From positions 1 through 15,825 of the forward strand of contig CATKFT010000179.1 of NCBI GenBank assembly GCA_949747745.1: a stretch of 15,825 nucleotides of DNA. The letters are read 5' to 3'. This DNA comes from an uncultured Clostridia bacterium. GTDB taxonomy: Bacteria; Bacillota_A; Clostridia; TANB77; CAG-508. Below are positions 1 through 7,356 of this stretch, in pieces (position 1 is the first letter of the stretch; every line of letters starts with the position of its first letter). The notes beneath the pieces are model-generated. The model had not been told where the DNA came from, searched no databases, and saw nothing but the letters and a program-made list of their open reading frames with translations. The translations under genes were made by a program, and so were the position numbers.

Positions 1-648
1 AAATTCATTAAAGAAGAACAAAAAGAACAAATAATTGAAATAGCAAATGTAAGTAAAAATAGTGCATTATTCTTTATAGCAGATGAATTTGAGGTAGCAC
101 AAAAAATAGCAGGAGGAATAAGGATTGAACTTGGAAAAAGACTAGATTTAATACAAAAAAATGTATATAAGTTCTGCTTGATTGTAGATTTTCCAATGTA
201 TGAATTATCAGATGAAGGAAAAATAGATTTTAACCATAATCCATTTTCAATGCCACAAGGAGGAATGGAAGCACTTATTAATAAAAATCCATTAGATATA
301 CTTGCATATCAATATGATTTAGTATGTAATGGATATGAAATGGCGTCAGGTGCAGTTAGAAACCATGATCCAGAATTAATGGTAAAGGCATTTGAAATAG
401 CAGGATATACAAGAAGTGATGTAGAAGAAAGATTTGGTGCATTATTTAATGCGTTTCAGTATGGAACACCACCACATGCAGGAGCAGCACCGGGATTAGA
501 TAGGATGGTTATGCTAATTGCAAATGAAGATAATTTAAGACAAGTAATAGCATTTCCTAAAAACAAAAAAGCAAGAGATTTACTAATGAGAGCACCAAGC
601 CATGTTATGCCTGAACAATTAAAAGATGTTCATATAAAATTAGATTAA
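1..648 (+). CDS. aspS: Aspartyl-tRNA synthetase, C-terminal part (5' end outside window)
   Basis: This is the last 215 residues of a bacterial-type AspRS, which charges tRNA-Asp with aspartate in the cytoplasm. The frame is open from base 1. It holds the end of the GAD insertion domain (ADEFEVAQKIAGGIR), the catalytic segment ending in VDFPMYE, the PFSMP stretch, the SGAVRNHDPELM segment and class II motif 3 (GAAPGLDRMVML), then the usual tail with VIAFPKNKKARDLLM and APSHVMPEQL. The motif before VDFPMYE reads FCLI, where most AspRS have a tryptophan (FCWV); a TTG for TGG change would explain it. There is no frameshift in this fragment. A terminator follows directly, so aspS ends its transcription unit. 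The identification is secure; the start lies upstream of the window. Confidence 0.97.
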   Translation, partial: KFIKEEQKEQIIEIANVSKNSALFFIADEFEVAQKIAGGIRIELGKRLDLIQKNVYKFCLIVDFPMYELSDEGKIDFNHNPFSMPQGGMEALINKNPLDILAYQYDLVCNGYEMASGAVRNHDPELMVKAFEIAGYTRSDVEERFGALFNAFQYGTPPHAGAAPGLDRMVMLIANEDNLRQVIAFPKNKKARDLLMRAPSHVMPEQLKDVHIKLD

Positions 649-699
649 AAAAAGCCCCTACTTTTGTAGTTGTTTAGTGCAAAAGTAGGGGGCTTTTTT
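649..699 (+). terminator. Rho-independent terminator of aspS
   Basis: A long stem pairs AAAGCCCCTACTTTTG with CAAAAGTAGGGGGCTTT (one bulged G) around a loop near 667-679, followed by a run of six T. It starts right at the aspS stop codon. Confidence 0.93.
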
Positions 700-734
700 A
701 GAGGCAGTTATTGTAGATGACTAAGGGGGAAACT

Positions 735-750
735 AATTTGTATACAAATT
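735..750. promoter_or_regulatory. Perfect 16-bp palindrome, possible operator
   Basis: AATTTGTATACAAATT reads the same on both strands. It lies about 43 bp before the -35 box of the gene at 874 and is not part of the aspS terminator. It could be a dimeric repressor or activator site; chance is possible in such AT-rich DNA. Confidence 0.4.
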
Positions 751-792
751 TTATAGTGAATTGTGGTATAAACTAATGTAAATTAATCAATG

Positions 793-821
793 TTGACATA
801 AAGTAAGATATATAGTATAAT
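793..821 (+). promoter_or_regulatory. Consensus sigma-A promoter for the gene at 874
   Basis: TTGACA (793-798) and TATAAT (816-821) are both exact consensus and are separated by 17 bp, the optimal spacing. The start codon is 52 bp further on. Confidence 0.92.
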
Positions 822-822
822 A

Positions 823-841
823 ACTATGTTAAAAACATAGT
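823..841. promoter_or_regulatory. 8-bp inverted repeat at the expected transcription start
   Basis: ACTATGTT and AACATAGT flank a 3-base loop directly after the -10 box. Its place over the expected start site fits a repressor operator, or a 5' hairpin protecting the mRNA. Confidence 0.5.
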
Positions 842-873
842 ATTAAAACAACCACAATTAAGGAGGGGAAAAG

Positions 874-1644
874 ATGTCTAGCGATGAGTTTTTACGGGTG
901 TTAGAGGATGTAGAGAAAAATTTAACAATACTTGAAGGAGGATATAAACCTACAAAAAAATGGAAAAAACTAAATAAGGTAACAAGGGAAATAGACTATT
1001 TAAATTTCCGAATAGCACAAGATGGAATTATTGACATACATTATGATAATAATGTATTGCCATTAATGGGATACTATAAGATAGAAGAACAAGAAATTGT
1101 TTTACCATTAATGATTTTTTATACAAATATTTCATATAATGTGCTACAAGCAAAGCCTTATATAACCAAAAAAGAATATGAAAAATTGTGTATAGAAAAA
1201 CAAAAAATAGGTGAAGCGATACGGAAAATGTGTGTGCATGAATTTTCTAAAATGATTGTAACAAGAGGAAAATTAAAGATAATTGCAAAATTTTTAAAAT
1301 GGTCTATTCCGCAGCTGTATCATTGTAGAGGAGAAATAGGAGAATATAGTGAAGAGTTTGACTTGCAAGAAGCAAGAAGTCTTACCAAAATAAGAACTAT
1401 ATATAAGTCTTTTAAAGTAGGAACTAAATGGGTATATTATCATGATGAAATACTAGGAGTTGATAGAAAAATACCTATTGATTCAGCAGAAACAGCATAT
1501 GCTGTAAGTATGCTGTTTTGCCAAAGCTATGTAGCATCAATTATTTGGCTTAAAAAATATGCTCCATCAGGTCAATGGTGTCCGCTAGTGCCATGGAAAA
1601 TTATTCAAGAATTTAATATGGAAATTTTAAAACTTTGTTGTTAG
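874..1644 (+). CDS. Protein of unknown function, 256 residues
   Basis: I do not recognise this protein. The start is supported by a strong AGGAGG site 8 bases before ATG and by a consensus promoter. The N-terminal part is charged; there is no signal peptide and no clear membrane span, although residues 207-225 are moderately hydrophobic. The C-terminal third is rich in Trp, Tyr and Cys and ends in LKLCC. It stands alone between two terminators, with a palindrome and an inverted repeat around its promoter, so it looks separately regulated. It is the only gene here with in-frame CGG codons that remains open: codon 8 (895-897) and codon 117 (1222-1224). Skipping the C at either would meet a stop within a short distance. 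That sets it apart from the neighbouring housekeeping genes and may mean recent acquisition. Confidence 0.75.
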   Translation: MSSDEFLRVLEDVEKNLTILEGGYKPTKKWKKLNKVTREIDYLNFRIAQDGIIDIHYDNNVLPLMGYYKIEEQEIVLPLMIFYTNISYNVLQAKPYITKKEYEKLCIEKQKIGEAIRKMCVHEFSKMIVTRGKLKIIAKFLKWSIPQLYHCRGEIGEYSEEFDLQEARSLTKIRTIYKSFKVGTKWVYYHDEILGVDRKIPIDSAETAYAVSMLFCQSYVASIIWLKKYAPSGQWCPLVPWKIIQEFNMEILKLCC

Positions 1645-1648
1645 AACT

Positions 1649-1682
1649 AAAAATAGGTGCTAGTAATTAGCGCCTATTTTAT
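1649..1682. terminator. Bidirectional terminator between convergent genes
   Basis: AAAATAGGTGCT (1650-1661) pairs with AGCGCCTATTTT (1669-1680) with one G-T pair. T-runs lie on both sides, so it can stop the gene at 874 on the plus strand and glmS-cdd on the minus strand. Confidence 0.85.
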
Positions 1683-1692
1683 TGGTTTATAA

Positions 1693-2091
1693 TTATAATT
1701 TAAAAGAATGAGGCAATAAATCGTTTATTGTATACTCTTCTATTTCATCATTTTCTCCAAAACAAGCATAAATTTTAAAATTATTATCGACATATTGATT
1801 CATAAATTGTCTACAATAACCGCAAGGTAGGCAATTGTCTAAAATAGTAGCATCTTTATTTGCACCAACAACTACAACATAGGAAAAATCATTTTCACCT
1901 TCAGATAGAGCTTTAACAAAAGCAGTGCGTTCAGCGCAAATACTCTGAATACCATCATTTTCAATATTACATCCAGAATAAGCTTTACCATCTTTTGTAA
2001 CAAGACATGAACCAACATAATAGTTAGAAGTAGAAACTCTTGCATTAAGTCTTGCACGTTTTGCAATTTGTATTGCATTTTTTAAATCCAT
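1693..2091 (-). CDS. cdd: Cytidine deaminase
   Basis: A 132-residue protein of the small homotetrameric cytidine deaminase type, which converts cytidine and deoxycytidine to uridine and deoxyuridine in pyrimidine salvage. The zinc site is complete: C52 and E54 in the CAERTA motif (E54 as proton shuttle) and C90, C93 in PCGYCRQ, the three-cysteine arrangement. The substrate-binding segment YYVGSCL and the GCNIEN motif are also present. Length is normal for the family and the start has an AGGTGAGG site. It lies 54 bp behind glmS on the same strand with no terminator between, so the two are probably co-transcribed; a shared terminator follows. There is no frameshift and no in-frame CGG in this gene. 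Confidence 0.95.
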   Translation of the reverse strand: MDLKNAIQIAKRARLNARVSTSNYYVGSCLVTKDGKAYSGCNIENDGIQSICAERTAFVKALSEGENDFSYVVVVGANKDATILDNCLPCGYCRQFMNQYVDNNFKIYACFGENDEIEEYTINDLLPHSFKL

Positions 2092-2145
2092 ATAAATTCC
2101 TCACCTTTTTCAATATAATACTTGATTAATTCTATTAAATAATTT

Positions 2146-3989
2146 CTATTCAACAGTAACAGATTTTGCAAGATTTCTTGGTTTATCTACATCTAATCCT
2201 TTTTCTTTTGAAATATAATAAGCAAATAGTTGTAAAGGTATTACAGATAAAACTTGTGAAATCATAGGATGTGTTTTTGGTATTTTGATTACTTCATTAT
2301 AATTTAATTGTTTTAAATCTTGATTTGTTATAATCAAAGTTTTTGCACCACGAGTTATTACTTCTTGAATATTACTTACAGTTTTTCCTATTAAATGTGG
2401 ATCTGTTATAATTGAAACAACTGTAATTCCATTTTCAATTAATGCAATAGGACCATGCTTTAATTCTCCTGCTGGATATGCCTCAGAGTGTATATAAGAT
2501 ATTTCTTTTAGCTTTAAAGATGCTTCTAATGCTACAGTATAATCATTACCTCTTCCTAAAAAGAATACATCATGTTCTTTATAAACTTTTTTTGCAAAAT
2601 TTTCAATAGAAGTAACATTATCTAAAATATCTTGTATTTTCTCAGGTAATAACAAAATTTCATTTTTTATATCTTCTATAAGTTCTTTATTACTAACTTC
2701 TAAAACCTCTGCAAAATGAAGAGAAAGTAATGCAAGAAGTGTTATTTGAGAAGTATATGCTTTTGTTGATGCAACAGCGATTTCAGGACCTGCATGAGTG
2801 TAAATTGTATAGTCTGCTTCTCTTGAAATAGAACTTCCGATTACATTTGAAATTGCAATTGTTTTAGCTCCATGAGATTTAGATAACTTTAATGCAGCAA
2901 TTGTATCTGCTGTTTCACCAGATTGACTAATATATATACATAAAGTTTTTTTATCAACTAGTGGTTTTCTATATCTAAATTCTGATGCAATATCAACAGT
3001 TACAGGAATTTTACACAATTTTTCCAATAAAGGCTTTACAGCAAGCCCTGCATGCATTGCAGTACCACATGCAACTAAATATATATTATTTATACTTTGC
3101 AAATATTCTTTAGTTATAGAAATATCACTAAAATCTATTAATTCGTTTTTCTTTAACCTAGAGCCAATAGTTTCTCTAACACTACGAGGCTGTTCATGTA
3201 TTTCTTTTAACATATAATCAGCATAACCATCTTTATCGCTAGATGTAGCATCCCAATCAATGTTTTTTATTTGTTTATCTACTTTTTCTAAATCTATATT
3301 ATAAAAATTTATTTTATCTTTATATATTTCTACAATTTCGCCATCATCTAAAAGATAGAAATTTTTAGTATAGCTAAGAATAGCAGGTATATCTGATGCT
3401 ACATAGTTTTCATCATTGCCTGTGCCAATTACTAAAGGACTATCTTTTCTTGCTACAACCATTTTTTCAGGGTAGTCTTTGCAAAGTACTTCTATAGCAT
3501 AACTTCCTTTTAAATCTTTAAGTGCTTTTGAAATGGCTGTTAGTAACCTTTTTTCACTATTATTTGTATCTTGTAAATAATATTTATGAATTAAATTTGG
3601 TATAACTTCTGTATCAGTATCAGATTTAAAAATATAACCATCATTTTCTAAAGAACTTCTCAATTCTTGATAATTTTCTATAATACCATTATGGACAACA
3701 CTAAAGGTATTAGAATTATCCATATGTGGATGTGAATTTTCTTTACAAGGAACACCATGAGTTGCCCATCTTGTATGAGCAATACCGGATGGTTCCTTTT
3801 AAATCATTAATTCCATCTAAAGAATATAAATTTTTAACTCTTCCTTTGTCTTTCATATTAGAAATATAACCATTTTCAACAGTAGAAATACCGACTTGAA
3901 TCATAACCTCTATATTCTAATTTTAAAAGTCCATCAATTAATATAGGGCATGCTTTTTTTGTCCCTATATATCCAACAATTCCGCACAT
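2146..3989 (-). CDS. glmS: Glutamine-fructose-6-phosphate aminotransferase, with two +1 frameshifts
   Basis: GlmS makes glucosamine-6-phosphate from fructose-6-phosphate and glutamine, the first step towards UDP-GlcNAc for peptidoglycan. The start at 3989 encodes MCGIVGYIG, with the catalytic Cys after Met, and has an AGGAGG site. Reading breaks at extra C's at sense positions 3893 (after YRGYDSS) and 3787 (before [11 protein letters not shown]). Without them the product is 613 residues, the usual length. The class II glutaminase domain spans roughly residues 1-220 ([12 protein letters not shown] present). The first SIS domain has [17 protein letters not shown] and the lysine-bearing STKAYTSQ; the second has LGRGND and [15 protein letters not shown]; the end [13 protein letters not shown] is typical. 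Without frameshifting only short N-terminal peptides would be made. The gene is controlled by an upstream glmS ribozyme and leads into cdd. Confidence 0.95.
3787..3787 (-). other. +1 frameshift site: extra C before Gly GGT (glmS site 2)
   Basis: The sense strand reads GGA ACC ATC, C, GGT ATT GCT. Dropping one C (3787 or 3788) gives [11 protein letters not shown], the conserved glutaminase motif. Unshifted reading through CGG hits a stop soon after. Confidence 0.93.
3893..3893 (-). other. +1 frameshift site: extra C before Gly GGT (glmS site 1)
   Basis: The sense strand reads GAT TCA AGT, C, GGT ATT TCT. Dropping the C gives YRGYDSSGIST, matching the family motif YRGYDSAGI. Unshifted reading stops five codons after CGG. 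Confidence 0.93.
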
Positions 3990-4024
3990 AACAATTAAAC
4001 CTCCTAAAAGTATAAAATTTAGAA

Positions 4025-4174
4025 AGCATGTAAAAGCTACTTTTACTAGGTTTGTTAAAATATCACTATTTCTTTTTTCTAGTAATTAATGACAGTAACA
4101 TGCCATAGAACCATCCGCCGAATATTTCGATAAGTTCTAACCTCGTCAACAATTTATTAATTGTCCTGGCGCTT
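4025..4174 (-). ncRNA. glmS ribozyme (GlcN6P-activated self-cleaving riboswitch)
   Basis: On the minus strand the leader of glmS contains the ribozyme core in order: A then GCGCC (cleavage expected between 4173 and 4172), a short P1 hairpin (CAATT/AATTG), GTTGACGAGG (4150-4141), TTATCGA, and TTCGGCGGATGG (about 4122-4111) with the AGAAC/GTTCT stem around it. These are the family's conserved segments. Binding of glucosamine-6-phosphate triggers cleavage and mRNA decay, giving feedback control of GlmS. The 3' boundary is my estimate; a further GTAAAAG/CTTTTAC hairpin at about 4025-4041 may lie within or just beyond it. Confidence 0.93.
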
Positions 4175-4218
4175 AAATAAAATAAAATTTTTACATAAAC
4201 TTTCAAACTAATAATAGT

Positions 4219-4247
4219 ATATTACACTAAAATTCAAAAAGTAGCAA
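4219..4247 (-). promoter_or_regulatory. Likely promoter of the glmS ribozyme-glmS-cdd unit
   Basis: On the minus strand TTGCTA (4247-4242) and TAATAT (4224-4219) are 17 bp apart, about 45 bp before the ribozyme cleavage site. Confidence 0.6.
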
Positions 4248-4317
4248 GTCCCATAAGAAAATATTAAGAAAATCCATTACATATATTTACAGTTTGCTTA
4301 TAATATGAACATAAAAA

Positions 4318-4350
4318 TAAAACCCTCAAAAATATTAATTTTGAGAGTTT
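4318..4350 (-). terminator. Terminator after the Bax-inhibitor-like gene
   Basis: Inverted repeat AACCCTCAAAA / TTTTGAGAGTT around 4332-4338, with T-runs on both strands. It lies just after the stop codon of the gene that ends at 4356 and before the glmS promoter. Confidence 0.8.
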
Positions 4351-4355
4351 TTTTC

Positions 4356-5017
4356 TTAATTTCTTCTTTTTCCAAATATAGATAATATACGTAGAAATAT
4401 ATTTATAAAATCAAGATATAATTCCATTGCACCATATATATGAAGTTTAGAGTGATCTAAGCTTTCATCTTCTTGTAACATCTTAATTTTATTCATATCA
4501 TATACAGTAATACCAAAAAATACAAATAATATAACCCAATCTAATATAATATCTAACATAGAATTACTTAAGAAAATGTTAACTAAACTTAAAATAAGAC
4601 CTACAATTAATATACCAAAAAGTAAGGTTTTCCAGTTACTTAAATCTTTTTTTGTTTTATATCCTACAAGTGCTAAACCGTCCAAATAAAACAGCGCTTG
4701 CTAAAAATAGCCATATAATAGAATTAAGTTCGAATACAACAAATATAACTGATAAAGATACACCATTAATCATTGCATAAACAAAATATAAAATTCCAAC
4801 AATAGTAGGTGGTAATTTCTTAAATAACAATGAAAATATAATAACAACTGCTAATTCTATAATTAGTAAAATATTAAAATATCCTTTAAAGATGATATCA
4901 ATAAATAATCCAGATGAATATGTATACCAAGCAACAATAGCACTACCAAGTAATCCTAAAAACATCCAAAAAAAGGTTTTTCCGAATTAGATTATTTTCG
5001 TTATTTTCAGTTTCCAT
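4356..5017 (-). CDS. Bax inhibitor-1/YccA family membrane protein, with two +1 frameshifts
   Basis: Joined across extra C's at 4984 and 4680 (sense), the gene encodes about 219 residues, the usual size for bacterial BI-1/YccA proteins. These are multi-span inner-membrane proteins; family members act as calcium-leak channels or modulate FtsH. The start at 5017 has an AAAGGAG site. The charged N-terminus (METENNENNLI) is followed by GKTFFWMFLGLLGSAIVAWY, hydrophobic helices up to SAVLFG, then GLALVGYKTKKDLSNW, a strong family signature, further helices, ITVYDMNKIKML, and a tail with a helix near LYLDFINIFLRIL. Six or seven membrane segments are likely. Its exact role is unknown. Each break is the same extra C before glycine seen in its neighbours, so I call one gene, not two fragments. 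Confidence 0.9.
4680..4680 (-). other. +1 frameshift site: extra C before Gly GGT (BI-1 site 2)
   Basis: The sense strand reads TTA TTT GGA, C, GGT TTA GCA. Dropping the C gives VLFGGLALVGYKTKKDLS, matching the family. Unshifted reading stops eight codons after the break. Confidence 0.9.
4984..4984 (-). other. +1 frameshift site: extra C before Gly GGA (BI-1 site 1)
   Basis: The sense strand reads AAT CTA ATT, C, GGA AAA ACC. Dropping the C joins the ATG at 5017, which has a good ribosome binding site, to the frame beginning GKTFFWMFLGLL. The N-terminus is less conserved than at other sites, so this is slightly less certain. Confidence 0.85.
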
Positions 5018-5052
5018 ATAAACACTCCTTTCCTAATATGATTTATAAATTT

Positions 5053-5081
5053 ATTATAATACAAATATATGTAAAATGCTA
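5053..5081 (-). promoter_or_regulatory. Possible promoter of the Bax-inhibitor-like gene
   Basis: An exact TATAAT lies on the minus strand at 5058-5053. The -35 at 17 bp (TAGCAT) is poor, so this rests mainly on the -10 box and its place before the start codon. Confidence 0.35.
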
Positions 5082-5146
5082 GAAAATATAAAAAATAATT
5101 GCAAAAGATATAATAACTAATTACTATAAAAAATTTCTAAAAAAGC

Positions 5147-5175
5147 TTGCAAAATAGAATAATATGGGCTAGAAT
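5147..5175 (+). promoter_or_regulatory. Promoter of topA
   Basis: TTGCAA (5147-5152) and TAGAAT (5170-5175) are 17 bp apart, 32 bp before the topA start codon. Confidence 0.75.
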
Positions 5176-5207
5176 ATTTTAGTATAAATAATTCTAAGGA
5201 GGTACCA

Positions 5208-7314
5208 ATGGCTGATAAATTAATTATAGTGGAATCACCAGCAAAGGCCAATACTATTAAAAAATTTTTAGGCGGAAGTACAAAAGTTGTTGCATCACAG
5301 GGGCATATACGAGATCTTCCAAAATCCAAATTAGGTGTTGATGTAAATAATAATTTTGAACCAGAATACATAAACATTAGAGGAAAAGGAGATTTAATTA
5401 AAAGTTTAAAAAAAGATGCATCTTCAAGTAAACAAGTGTATCTTGCAACTGACCCTGATCGTGAAGGAGAAGCTATTGCTTGGCATTTAGCTCATATTTT
5501 AGGCATAAATGAAAATGAAAATGTAAGAGTAACATTTAATGAAATAACAAAAGGAGCAGTACAAGAAGCAATAAAAAATCCAAGAAAAATAGATATGAAT
5601 TTAACAGATGCCCAACAAGCAAGACGTGTTTTAGATAGAATTGTTGGTTATAAAATTAGCCCTGTTTTATGGAAAAAAGTAAGACGTGGTTTATCAGCAC
5701 GGAAGAGTTCAATCCGTTGCAGTTAAAATGATTGTAGATAGAGAAGAAGAAATAGAAAAATTTATACCAGAAGAGTATTGGAATATATATGCCAATTTAT
5801 TAGATGAAAAATCTAAAAAAACTTTTGAAGCAAAATTTTATGGAAAAAATAACAAAAAATTAGAACTTCATAAAAAAGAAGAAGTTGATGAAATATTAGA
5901 AAAGATTGAAAAAGCAAATTACATTATACAAGAAGTAAAAAAAGGAGAAAAGAAAAGAACACCTGCACCACCATTTACAACCTCTACAATGCAACAAGAA
6001 GCATCAAGAAAATTAGGTTTTACCTTAAAGAAAACTATGAGTGTAGCTCAAACTCTATATGAGGGAGTAAAAATACCAGATAAAGGAACAGTAGGTCTTA
6101 TTACATATATGAGAACAGATTCAACAAGGATTTCAGAAGTAGCAAGAGCAGGAGCAAAAGCTGAGATTATAAAAACATATGGAGAACAGTATTATGAAAA
6201 TAGATATTATAAAACAGGAAAAGACGCACAAGATGCTCATGAGGGAGTAAGGCCAACATATATAGATATAAATCCAGAAGAAATAAAAGAAGCACTTACA
6301 AATGATCAATATAAATTATATAAACTAATTTATAACAGATTTATAGCAAGCCAAATGAGTGCAGCAGTGTATGATACACTATCTGTTACAATAGATGCAA
6401 ATAATTATACATTTAAAGCAAGTGGACAGAACTTGAAATTTAAAGGATTTATGGTGTTATATGTTGAAGGAGAAGACAACAAACAAGAAGAAGAAAATAC
6501 AAAAATACCAGATTTAAAAGAAAATGAAAAAGTAATAAAACAAAAAATAGATGAAAAACAAAGCTTTACAGAACCACCACCACGCTATACAGAAGCAAGT
6601 CTTGTAAAAGCATTAGAAGAAAAAGGTATAGGAAGACCTAGTACATATTCACCAACAATAACAACAATATTAGAAAGAAGATATATAGAAAAAGTACAAA
6701 AACAATTAACACCAACAGATTTAGGAAAAATAGTTAATAAGTTATTAATTCAAAACTTTGGAGATGTGGTAAATGTAGAATTTACAGCTAATATGGAAAA
6801 TGAGTTTGACAAAGTTGCAGAAGGAAAAGAAAAATGGAAAAATGTAATAAAAGAATTTTATACTCCATTTGAAAAAGTAGTAGAAAAAGTAGAAAAAGAA
6901 TTAGAACATGTTAAATTAGTAGAAGAAGTATCTGATGTACCTTGTGAAAAATGTGGTAAAATGATGGTAATAAAGTATGGAAAATATGGAAAATTTTTAG
7001 CATGTCCAGGATATCCAGAATGCAAAAATGCAAAACCATTTGTAGAAACAATAGATGTACCATGTCCAAAATGTGGTAGTAAAGTACAAATTAGAAAAAC
7101 AAAAAAGAAAAGAAATTATTATATATGTGAAAATAATCCTAAATCATGTGATTATATATCATGGAATAAACCAAAAAATGGAGAAAAGTGGAATCCAGAA
7201 GAGAAAGTAGAATTAGAAGAAAATACTAAAAAGAAAACAAAAGGAAAGAAAACTACAAATAAAGCAAAAACAAACACAAAAAGCAAAAGTACAAAAACAA
7301 CAAAGAAAAAGTAA
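5208..7314 (+). CDS. topA: DNA topoisomerase I, with one +1 frameshift
   Basis: A type IA topoisomerase that relaxes negative supercoils; generally essential. With the extra C at 5700 skipped the protein is 701 residues, a normal TopA length. The start follows AAGGAGG. The Toprim domain has [10 protein letters not shown] (E9) and [13 protein letters not shown] (D82, D84, E86). The frameshift falls in LSAGRVQSVA (A164/G165). The active-site tyrosine is about Y300 in [11 protein letters not shown], and [24 protein letters not shown] follows. The C-terminus has two four-cysteine zinc ribbons (CEKCGK...CPGYPEC and CPKCGS...CENNPKSC) and a lysine/threonine-rich tail of about 40 residues that probably binds DNA. 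Unshifted reading ends at 5726 after only the first Toprim part. The SNF2 gene follows 42 bp later without a terminator. Confidence 0.97.
5700..5700 (+). other. +1 frameshift site: extra C before Gly GGA (topA)
   Basis: The sequence reads TTA TCA GCA, C, GGA AGA GTT. Dropping the C gives [12 protein letters not shown], one of the best conserved TopA motifs. Unshifted reading ends in a stop at 5724-5726. Confidence 0.95.
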
Positions 7315-7356
7315 AAAACATGATACAATATTAATCATATTTTAAAGGGGAAAGAA

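Noticed and set aside
481..500. CGG at 491 in aspS as a further frameshift site
   Set aside because: It spans codons (CCG-GGA, Pro-Gly) and the frame is intact through motif 3. The same holds for ATC-GGA in glmS, GGC-GGA in topA, GAC-GGA in the SNF2 gene and GCG-GGA in trmFO.
1872..2078. Second minus-strand frame inside cdd
   Set aside because: It is an out-of-frame shadow of cytidine deaminase with no start signal.
5690..5730. Conventional programmed frameshifting with slippery heptamer, internal Shine-Dalgarno or pseudoknot
   Set aside because: I found no common slippery sequence, upstream SD-like element or downstream structure across the nine sites.
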